The notes under the pieces: model-generated
Told to the model about the DNA's origin: nothing
Database searches by the model: none
What the model saw: the letters and a program-made list of their open reading frames with translations, nothing else
Program-made: the position numbers and the translations under genes
Part shown: positions 33,501 through 45,500 of the stretch, one piece after another
Layout: each line of letters begins with the position of its first letter
Position numbering within the stretch: the first letter of the stretch is position 1
NCBI GenBank assembly: GCA_964017235.1
Contig: OZ024935.1
Location: forward strand, 33,273,596-33,337,595
Length of the DNA stretch: 64,000 nucleotides
From: Sabellastarte sp. h YS-2021
Lineage: Eukaryota > Annelida > Polychaeta > Sabellida > Sabellidae
Direction: 5' to 3'

Positions 33501-36500
33501 CCTGGAAATTTTAAAGAGCTTTACAATATCAATTATCAAATGTTTTGGAGATCAATGTTTTGCCAGATCAGTTTAACTTTCGGACATTAATAGATGTGTT
33601 GTGGTTCACACTATTCTGTCAGAAGGAATACAAACTCCTATGAGCCAGTTCGCAACTTTCTCACTTCAAATTGGGGAAGAAGATGGGGCACAATGTTAGT
33701 CACTACACCAACATTCTCCAACTCTTCCAAACTGAGTAATTTCATTGTTGTAACTCTATCCTCAAACTTCCAATTATCTTGTGCCTAACAGACAATTTAA
33801 CATACAACAACGGCTTGACCTTCCCTACTTCACTTTATCTTACTCTCACAAATTATCCATATATCCTTTCAAAAGCAGGTCAATTTTTTCAACTATTTCA
33901 ATTATTTTGGGCATCTTGAGAATCTATCAGATCAGTTTGCACTGGTAAAAGGGGACTCAGTCCTATTACCATATCCAGAAAAATTTATTTTTAACTTCAA
34001 AGTCTGAAGTAACAGCAAATATTAAGGGGAAGTTATAATAATTTGTGAACTGATTTAAAATAAGACACATGAGGGATGAAAATTTTGAATTATTTTTATA
34101 AGATCTATATAGCCAAATATTAAGATACTAAGATAAATTTTATTTATATAGCTGATTGTACCACAGTTTTTGCCATAAGCTTGAAAAAAAAAATTGACAG
34201 GATTTATATTTGACAAACAAAACATGAAATCTGTCAAAAATTGGTTCACTGACAGATGGAAAACAAACATGAGACTGGTGTACAATAATGGGAAGTGCAT
34301 GTTAATTGGAAATGTGATGATATATAATTGTGTTAATAAAATAAAAAGAATGTAGTATCATTTAGAGTAATTACTGAAATTTACTTACTAAAAATGTTAT
34401 TTTGACATTTCTTTTCTTTTATTTAACATTGGAATCAGAAATATACAAATTGTTCTAGTTAAAGTTTCTCAAAATTGACAAAGTAATTTGTGAGGCATAC
34501 ACTGTTATAATTCAACAGACACACAATGATAAAATAATAAACTAACATCCTTTGTAAAGGTGGTCGCAAATTTCTCACCTGTGTCAGGTAAGTCACATGA
34601 TCCGAGGCAGACTTTCTAACAACAACCTGTCTGGCTTTAGGAATTACAGCTCTGACACTGATATTCTTATCCTCACAAACTTCTCCATCATTCAAACCCT
34701 CTACTGTACAGCCATTGGTCCAGGAACCATATTTTTTAGGGAATGGACAGCAGTTCATCATTCGAACGGGGACATATGCAACATATTCATACACACAGAC
34801 ATATCGACCTTGATCCCCTTTCTTCTTGGCGTAGATGCTGATCTCGAACATACCAGATCTGGGAAATCTCACATTGAAGGTGACCCCATTTTCTGTTTCA
34901 TGGGTAGATACATAGTTATTTAAGACTGTTGATCCACTTTCATCTTGAAAATATAAATTGACACTATAATCAAGTGGAGATGTCTTTTCAAATACAATAC
35001 TTTCTTGCCCAGAGTCAGATGTAAAATAAGCCTCCTTGTGAGACACAGCCAAAAGATCTGACCTGAAAATATATTTCACATTTCTTTACATAAAAACTGA
35101 AGAAGGTCTGATATTCATTTGAACCTCACAGTTATAAGAACCCTGGCAAATACTACTGAAATATGCTGCATAGAATAAAATATGACTATTATTCACAAGT
35201 AAGTTGTTGTCATTTACTCAACAGTGAAATGTTAGCACAATTTAAATTTGGTACAAAATACTGTCATTTCACAATTTCTCCACATGTCACTTCTAACCCA
35301 GCATGCACAGGACTTGGAAATCACACTGATTCAATGTTGAAAATTAATGCTGATGGCAATCTACATTTTCACAACTACATTTTTATGATGGTACTCTGTT
35401 ACTAAGTCAAACAGATTAAAAGGGCTCAGCCCTCTTGAAGCAAAGAATAGGTTCAGTAGAGTCTATTTGAAAAAGGAAATATTTGTGAAGGAACAACGGT
35501 GATAGCCGTGACTGGATTTATATCTTGTTGATATTCTGGGGTTTTAGTAATACAGAGTTTACTGTATATAGTGGAAGTTAGCCGTAATATGAACAAAATC
35601 CTATGGATATCAGAGGCTCTAGTCAGACAGAGCTGTTTGCATGTATTAAGATTTCCTTGAAATTAAACAACAACTAAGTATGCAAGTATTTAGAGAATTA
35701 CTTGAGCTTTGCTTGACACTCCAAGTTCATTTTTAAGGTTTCAGATTTGGATCTTGAGCTGTACCTAGAAATATTTTTTTCCCTTTATTTTGAAGACATA
35801 TTATTTAATTAAAATCAAATGTAAATCAGATTTTTACGATAAACTTAAAACTTGTGCAAGCATACCTTGGGTAATCAGTATTATTAAGTAATGGCATGTG
35901 TAATGCAATTATTACAAAGCCAAAAAATATGTTACAATCTAGTGCAATACATTCTAAAGTAATTGTGATTTTGTGTACCATTTCCATTACAGTAAGACCC
36001 AGTAATGTGCAAGGCAAGCTTTACTGTTTAAACAAGTATAATTGTTAATGGTCATATTAAACATAGCTTTCGTAAGCAACAATCGTACAATCTGGGAATT
36101 AATGGTATTCTCAGACAGCCACTTCTGACTTGGCCAACTCTTTCCCACTTGGAAGGTGGGGGGGGGGGGGGGGGGGGGGGGGTCAGTGGTGTAGTGGTTA
36201 GTATGCTCGCCTTCAACCTCAAAGGTTGCCGATTTCTCAGCCCGGGCACTTAATATGTTAGAAAGTTGGTTACTTGCCAATGCCCAGTGGTTTATAGTGC
36301 AGAATCTTGACCAACTAGTATGCACTGTTTCCTCCACCCGTAAACTGCCCATCACAATATGACCCTGGCTGTTAAACGCGATGTAAAACAAAACAAAAAA
36401 ATAAGTCTAAATCAATGCTACTTGGTATTGTATATTTTAAAAGCAACTATCTCATCATATTGAACTTAATGTTATTCTAAGAAGGCCACTTCCGACTGGG

Positions 36501-39500
36501 GCAAATCTGAGCTGCTTTGTATTTTACATAAACCTTTCAGCAGTAATATCAGTGGGAGGAAGAGGGGAACTCTCTTTAGTCCTGGATGGTAAGTTTGTAG
36601 CTTACAAAAACTACATTTAGCATTAAAATTCAGAAGTTTATTGCATTACAATATCTTACCATCTAGGACTTAATGCGATATCCTAACTGCAAGGTGGCAG
36701 GATTACTGTTGAGACTGTGGCTTTTGTTTTAGGCATTGAACATTTTAAGTGCGAGCTCTAGCAAGGCTTGCACCTCTATGAATCACGTTTTTTTTTTGTT
36801 TTTTTTTTGTCTCCGGACTTTCATGAATTGGGGCATAATGTGATGAGTACCTCTCTCTTCACTGAAGTTAAGCGGCAATGGGCTACTTTGGTACTGAGAT
36901 GGGTGACCACTTCACTGCACTACTCCTGTCTCTGATGGCTTTGTGTCTGGTGCTAGTAGACCAAAACCCCTTTTGGTCTTGTTTACACTTAATATTTATT
37001 ATTTTGGTATTTAAATTTGTTTAAACTCTTAATTCTTTGTGATATTTTAGATAACACGAGACCCCAAACTCCACAATACATACCACAGACAATCCATACT
37101 CAAAATATATTTTAAAGTTTGCTTTTTGGTACACCAGGTCAAGATTCTCCACAGTAGGTCACAAAGTAGGCCCGACATCATGTCTCCTTCCTTGTTTATG
37201 TATGACACCACTGTGGTGTTGTCTGTTGCTACAAGTACTATCTTGTCTAAGCAGAGGTCTTGGAATTCTTTTAAGGCTAGGAAAACTGCCTTGAGTTCTA
37301 GGTAATTTATATGCAGTTTGTTTTCCGGAAGGGACCAGATTCCTCTTGCAGTGTGCTTGAACGCCCCACCCTTCTTCTGATGTGTCTGTAAAGATTTGCA
37401 GAGCATGTTTTATTGGGTGTAATGGTTGGCCTGTGAGGACATTGTCTTCTTTTAGCCACCATTGTAAGTGGGGGTGCAGGGAGCTGGGAATTGGGATCAC
37501 TTTTTCTAGAGACTCTGGCACCCTCCAGTTGTTTTTGAGATGCCACTGTATGGGTCTCACATGTAGGCAACCTAGGTGAACTTGCTTTTCTGTGGCTGTT
37601 AATAAACCTATCAGAGACATGAACTGCCAGACTGGAGAAGTTGGTAGTGATAAAATTTCTAGTATTTTGTCCTGTGTAGGTAGAACTTGACCAGCCCTTA
37701 GGTCGAACTGGTAGCCCACAAAATCAAAGATTTGCTTTGGTTCCAGTTCTGATTTTTCTAAATTCACCAGCCAACCTGGTTCTTGGCATATTTTCACTAG
37801 ATCTTGGGTGCGCTCGTCTAGGTAATGGTGGATTCTTATACCCCTGTGTATGGCCATCAGTTTCACCTCCTTTGCAACTACAGTAAACTCCAAGGGTGCT
37901 GGGGACAGACTGAAAGGCAGTGCTTTGAACTGGTATGTCCAACCCTGGACATGAAATCTCAGATATTTCCTGGACTGCTCCTGTATTGGTATATGAAAGT
38001 AGGCGTCCTTGAAATCTATTGAAGTGACCCATTCCCCTTGTTGGAGGAATGTCCTGATGGTTTTCCGGTGTCTCCATTTGGATATTTTTTTATCTTAAGG
38101 AAAAGATTTAACTTGCTCAGGTCTAGTGTTGGTCTTCATTTGTTGTTGGGTTTTGGGACCAAAAATAATCGGTTGAAAAAGCCCAAAGATGTATGGTTTT
38201 GTACTGGCTCTACTGCGTTTTGGTCTATAAGCTGATGTAGTGCTTCCAGGTAGAGGTTCCTGTGGGCAGCGGATCCTGACATAGCAGCTTATGACTGTCG
38301 GAGACCTTGTGAGTTTTGGCTAGATCTGAAAGGGGAGGGTCTAACCCTCTTTCAGGATTTAAACCCAGATCCAGCCAAGTTTGCCAATAGTTTTGCAGCC
38401 TGGCCCCTACAGGCAGATTTGAGGCAACATTTTTGACATGTGTTTCAAGTTTTACACAAGACAATTGAGTGACACAGGAAGCAATTTTGACATATTTTAA
38501 TTTGTTTTCTTTCAGATAACAACCTGCTAACCCGGGACGTAACTCTTTTGCTAGAGCCCGGGAGCAGTATGAACAGGATTTGCAACATGACAATTTACAT
38601 TTAACTTTACAAAGTTCATTGTTTTGATACTGAAGAGCTCCTGGCCAGCAGCCTTTGTGGTAACATGGTTATACAGTAATTGTCATTTATAAGGCTGCTG
38701 GGCTTGACAGGTCAGGAGGAGTACTGATGCTTCCCTTTGCTTCTTCTGTTGTGGCCGTGTGAGAGGTTCTTCCAAGCCGGCCTGTCCTGTTTCCTGTTAT
38801 CTGGTTTGCTGTCTGTACGTTCATAGGGGTGGTACCGACCCTTCTTGCATACCGACCTTGCCTGACCTTTATCAAAATTGGAAATGTCTTCCTCTGCTTG
38901 CTTAATCACACTGTCTGGAAACAAAGTGGGAAGGTGTAAGGGGCACTTCTGAGAGCTGCCAGCGTAGCAGCCTTGATTCCTGCCTTAAATAAGCTAGATA
39001 AGAGTCCCTTCTGAAAAGTGTGACATTGGCCATATTTACAAACACAAAATCTGTCAAATGTTTCATGGACTTGGCCATAGCCTAGTAAATGCTGGCGTTA
39101 AAGTCCATGAGAAACTGTAGCTCTTATGTAGCTGCTGACAGGTTCAACGCTGACTTTTTTTGTGATCGACTCTGATGGCTTTTAACTGGGACTGCATAGC
39201 CTGTTGCACTTTCACCAAACAGCAATTGAAACCTGCAACCTAGTTGCAGATAACCGACGACTCCCTGGGCATTTTCTCCCATTTCCTCAATGTATCTTGA
39301 GAGATTCCAGCCTGTCTTGCTATCCTCAGGTATCCACTGTTCAGTTTTGTTGAATCTGTACTCCAGGATGTAACAGTCTCAGTATTGTCACGTTTCTGCT
39401 GGGAATGGCAACCATACCACTTTGCTTGAGATCTAGGAGGCTTCAAAAACTTATCTCTCTGTAAACCACTGGCCTCAGCACTACGGGATGGATGTCCATT

Positions 39501-42500
39501 CCATGAGCAAGAGTCAAGTTCAGTTTAGCAAGTTTCCAGCATAGCCATTCATCTGTGGGTAACTGAACTGACACCTTGCCTGGGGTTTGCAGCCTGGGTC
39601 CAGCAAAGAGGTTGTTGTCTGAGGAACCGGCAGTCGGATCAATATCTAGAATATGAGTCCATCCTATATAGGACTGGATCCACTTCATGATTTCCCTATA
39701 GGATTGCTCCTAAGAGAGAGACTGGCCAGGGTCAGTGATAGTGGCATCCAGTTCATCTGACAATTCACCCTCCTCCACAAAAATAGAACACTGTCTGAGT
39801 CCGACTCACTGGTGATGTCCCTGCTGATCGGGTGGGAGGCACTAGAGACACTAGTGGATGTCAGAGGTTGCTGGTCATTCCATTGCCTCAGGTCGATCAG
39901 ACTGAATCTTAGAAGCCGGTGGGTTGGTAGTGGCAGACAAAGAAGGTCGGTCAGTGGGCTGAGAAGTTGACTGGTCGATTGGTCTGATGAAAGGCTCCGA
40001 CATGATGACATTAGCTGGTGGAGAGTAAGCTGGGACCACCTTGACTTTGCTGAAAGTTGGTTCCTGCTGAGGCTGGTCCAAATTCTTGGCTAACAAGCGT
40101 GCTTCTAGCCGTTTGAAACGGTCCGACCATTTCTGGTCTAGTTCCTCAAATCTCTGTTTGGTAGACACTGAAGCCGGTCGGCTAGTTGAAGCTGAAAACT
40201 TTGACTTGACCGACTTCTTCTTTTCCTCCACTAGCTGTGCACTCAAACCAGTGTCCTGGCCATCCGCTGCCCTTATTACCGACACGTGCCGGGTCCACAA
40301 TGGTGGGACTGAGAGTGACTGAAGATGAAGATGATGGATACTTAGATGGAGTAGTATCAGATTTATTCTGCTTCTCCTTCTTCAATTTGTAGGAAGGGGT
40401 GGAGTGTTGTGCAACTTGTTCAGGCGTAAGGACTTTACAATGCTGGCATTCAGAGTCTGGTTTCTCAACACAAGGGTCCTTACCCTTCTTCTTGTCATGA
40501 CAGCGTGCACAGACGCTGTGTAAATCAAACCCTGCCATCAAGTGGCCACATGCTTTGCATCGTTGACTAGGAGAAGACATAATACTCTATAAACTACCAA
40601 GAATCCGTAAATAAGCTTGAAAAAGCAAAGTGGTAGATATTCTCACAAAAAACCTGAAAACTCAAAACTCAAATATATTCTGTGTGCACTTTACATGCGC
40701 CAAACGAAAAAGATGCTATGACGTCATGCTGTCTAGACCGGTAGGAAGTACGATACGCCATCTGGCGAGTGGACTAGTACTAGGGACCGGCAGGCTGGTG
40801 GAAACACAGGACGTCTTTTTCTTATGTTTGGCGGGCCGGTCTACGCCGACCGGATTAACAATTGTCCAGTGGATAGGATGTATTAATACAATAAAAATGA
40901 TGCATGTAAAAAGGTTTTGATTCCAAAGGACCAGTAAATAGAGGATAACAGAGGATCTGAAAGTTGCTACAAGCAACAATCAAGCCAACAGTAGGCATAG
41001 ATACTACTTGTTGTCCAAGCAAGTAGTCATGATCTTCTCAAATAAGAATACAAAGACATAAAAATCAGTTGTAAAATATTGTGGAGTATTGTGCTTGTAT
41101 TGTATTTTTATTGACCCTTAATTAGAATAGTACATCACATATATTATAATGTTACTGATATACACCTATGTCAATGTTTTATGGATTTAAATTGTCATTT
41201 GTTGTAAATAATATGTTCTGGTCTATGTATATTCTTTATCTATCTTAATTCAGCCATTACGCGTAATGACTGGACCTTATTTTCAGTCATTTCGGGAAAG
41301 AACTGAAAGTTTTAGCCATAACGTGTAATGACGGGTCATTTCAGTCATCGTGTAATGACTGGTTTGACAGATTGACTGTAACATATATATTTTTTGAATA
41401 TAGCAGTGTTCACTTAAGGTGGATAATTAACGTTACAAATTTATCAACAATTAATAACTTTTCTTGTCAATGAATATTTCAATAACAACCATGTGGGCAA
41501 TATATGTATTATATACATCATAATCTATATTAAATTACACCTGAGAGTTTTTCTTTTGTTAAAAGTGTCCAATATCTTTCACTGTTGGCCACTTTGTGAT
41601 TTGGACCATATATAGAAGTCTTTTTAGCACATTTCCAAAGAAACCCTTTCACATTTATTTCAACTAAAATGATCATAAAAACCAAAAAAGTACACAACAG
41701 GAATATTGAAATGAAAAGTAATGATGTTAAACAATATCTTAAGAATTATAAATTAAAGAAGAGCTGTAATTTAAATAGGTTAATAGCCATTAACCTATAC
41801 ATAAAATGTTGGATAGTAAAACAATTCTCATTAAACATATGCAAAAAATATATATCTGGTATACACTTGTAAGTAGAACATGTACAATATAAATATTCCA
41901 TTCAACACAATAGTATATTTATAACCCTGTTTCACTCTCATGATTAATCTTTACATCTGCTGATTTCAAACTCATGGCTTCTTTGTCTAATAACAAAACA
42001 AAACCCGTCTTGGCCAGCAGAGAAGATTGAGAAGTAACCTGTGCAAAAAGTCTTCTCCAGTTTACAGAAAAGTATTCCAGCGAGGCTTTACCACAAATTT
42101 ACTGGTTATGGCACAAAAATTGGTCATATTGGGAGTACTTAGAACAGAAATGCTCACTCATAAAGATTTTTAAACATGTGGAATATTTTTAATAAGCATC
42201 TATGATTGCTGCAATTTGGATCCTGACTTTCATAAATTTCACCAGACTGCATAACTGGGTGAGTCAGGAAGCAGATTCATGACAGTGGAACAGAGGTCTG
42301 AACATGTATTTTAACTATGCCATTCATATTGCATGGCCTCATAAGTGAATAGCCATGCAAATCACTGATAAAAACTCTCACACACATAGTGCAAATGAAA
42401 ACACAGGACAAGTGTAGCCAATTGAAATCAAAGACTTCCCAACTAATAAATTACGGGGCTGAAGATTACTGTGAATATACCTAGTGTTTGAAATGCAGAT

Positions 42501-45500
42501 TATGGTGGGCAATAAATTCTTCTATTAACACTTATATTGCCAGTATATAAAAAGTGAGTTATGCAATAGGATAGCATATTGCTTTGTTTTAATATCATAA
42601 TAATACATAATCTTCCACATTAAAAACAAAAATCCAAAGTTTGTGCCCTCAGTGAAGTTGGTGTGAAAACCAACATTAACTTTAAATAATTATTTTCTTG
42701 TTTTAGTTACTTTTATTTTCAGAACATACTTTGAGTAGTCCCAGACAAAATCTTTTATATAATACGAATTATAAAAAGGCTGCAATAGTTGTGATTTAAA
42801 GTGTTTTAGAATTCAAACAAAAAATTCCCGAAATTTAGTATGTTAAATGACTGTGATGAAATCTGTAGCCATGATCTGTTTCTGGCTTCTTAGGGGCTGT
42901 GCCTAAGAAATTACAAGACGAAAACTTACTTGGCTGTTATGTATCCTGCATGCTGATTTGCTAACTTGGGGAATTTGATTTTACGTGACACTCCATTTGA
43001 AGCCTTGACTAGAAATGAACAAACTTCTGAAAAACTACCACCACTTGCTTGATATTTGGCAAACAGCAACAATGCATAGCTCCCCCTTTCTTGCAACCTG
43101 AGGTCAATTATAATTTTGTCTCTTGTGTAACTTTGTAAGATCCATTGATCTGCCATGTTGTCAGAGAGGCCTGCACCCTTTAGTTTTCCAGTTATCTTAA
43201 CCTGAAATGTGCACAGACATATAGACTAAGGTTATGTGAAATTTGCCAGCAGGGGATAAAAAGTGACAGATTTTATAGCAGAAGAGATTAGAGGCTTAAT
43301 GCAGTCTGTAATATGCTCATGTATGTAAGTTCTGTTAACACCTGGGATTCCGGGGATTCCCCTTTAACTCAAGCTGGTTAAAGTGCTAGACTTATACCTG
43401 TGTGCAATCCACAGTCCGTGAGATTGACTCCCAGCAGAACCAACCAATAATTTCTCTTCCCACAAGTGCAAAAAAATCAACAAAACCATTGCTACACTGG
43501 TTATCTCCCACTGGGTATTAAGCAAAGTGGAAGTAGTGTGGCCTTGAAACAGGGGCCATAAATCATGCTGAACTTTTCAAGAAAAAAACTTTTGAAGGAC
43601 AATTTTCCACCCTATGAAGGACAATTTTCCACCCTATGAATTAGTGGGAGGTCAATCTTCTAGCAGGCCAATGTTTCTGGAGCCCAGTTTCCAAAAATTG
43701 CCCCCAAAAAGTTGTTTTCAGATCCAAAATCCCTGGAACAAACAATAAGGGAAGAAAAGCCTTTTCTCTATGAAGATCACACTTGATCTTAAAGCAGACT
43801 CAAATTTGACATTTAGAAAGGATTCATTGGCCACAATTTCCTATAAGGAAGCCAAATGACCAATAATAAGGGCCTTTTTTAGTTTGTTGACCCAGTTTGA
43901 CCTTGAAGCAGGAGTCAAAAGTCAAATTCGACACTTGAAAGAGATCTGTAGGCCGCAATTTGCTATAAGTTGTTTCCACATTCATTTTGAAGTCCTAAGA
44001 CCAACAATAAGGGAGATCCTGGTTAATTAGAAATAGCTTTCTGGTCCCTTGAAGTCCAGCTGTAACTGACTGGTACATAATATATATATATTACAGTAAA
44101 GTAGTGTAACCAGTAATTTCGCGAAATTACTGAATATTTTAGGAATTTCGCGAAATTCCTGATTTGGTCAGTAATTTCGCGAAACAACTGAAATTTTCAG
44201 TAATTTCGCGAAATTCCTGAAATCTCTGCTAATATTTTACACAGCTTTACTGATGAGCAATCAGTAAATTTGTGAAATATTGGAAATGCATTTTTAAGGT
44301 TATTTATGTGAAGAATTATGAAAAACTTAACTATGTTATAAGCTAAAATTGAATTTTAAAGTATAAATCCTTAATGTGCATCTAGAAATTTAGAAACTGA
44401 TATACTTTTTGCTTGTAATAATAATTGTTTTATTCAACATTGAATGTGATACCTTTACATGGGTTTGTTGTATTACTTTCATAATTGGTCTTGATATTGA
44501 AATTGATCTTAAATTTGTTAACAATTATTATCATTTAAATATATTATGAATTATAATACATATTATACATATTATTATCATACATATACACATTTGCACA
44601 AGCACATAGCTTTGTTTCATAAGCATATCAATTTTAATTTAGAAAGAATGGGAATATTTGACTGACATGCTGGTACTTTCTGACTGTGTGACTATTTGGT
44701 GTATTTTTCAATTATCTGGTATAAATTTTAGTGAAGCAACAATAATGTAACTAATATGAGGTAATGTGATGAAATAAGTGACTTACTTACAAATAGCAGT
44801 GAAAGTTGTACATTTAGAACTGTATTTTAATATAAATATTTTTAACATGGATTTAAGTTTATTTTATTTCTTGTGTTTTTCATTAATAAAGTATTTTGAA
44901 GTATGTTTGATCTTGTGTAGAAAGCCTTTGAAGTCGATCAATCTTTATCAATGAATAGCTTTCAAGTAATTGTAATCGACTGATGGAGGATGGCTTTCTG
45001 CCATGGGTGAGGGGGTTGGGGATTTATAGTATTATGGTAATTGCAATGTACTTCCAAACAGTTAATTCAACAGTTATCTTTAACCAATTCAAAGTATTTA
45101 CAATCAAAATGAGGAGTTTATCCACATGAGAAGCCATGACAATAGATAGAACCAAAAAACTCATACCTGAGTAATCTGCATTAAAAGATTAAAAGACAGT
45201 TTAATATTTCAAGAGGACTTCTTTTTTTGATCTTGGGTATCAAAGTTTCTCATTAATCCTCTCCAGGGTATATAAAGAGACACAAATGTGACCTTTTCAT
45301 CAGATTATTTCATGCTTTATGGTGTTATAGTCATATTTGTATTTCATCAAAAGTGAAATTTATAGCATTAATACTGGAAGTTATGTCTGATTCTATAGAA
45401 GATAGGTTTAAAAGGGATTTATTTGAGAGATATGAGAGGAACAAAAAATATCTTATTCCAAAAAATGTGTATTACACCATGCTTGAGGATGTTAAAGTAG

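Larger units (their letters stand above)
37047..40980 (-). mobile_element. DIRS-type retrotransposon, copy 2 (fossil, recombinase not seen)
   Basis: Minus strand: gag-like ORF1 (40,580-~38,240), then RT-RNase H (~38,120-37,047). The recombinase is missing, and the 3' terminal segment at 36,570-36,745 may belong to it. Several breaks. It lies in the 7-kb intron of the KY-like gene and belongs to a different subfamily from copy 1, judging from ORF1. Confidence 0.78.

Noticed and set aside
41669-41872. Plus-strand 67-residue Lys/Asn-rich frame
   Set aside because: Low complexity in AT-rich DNA and no homologue recognised.
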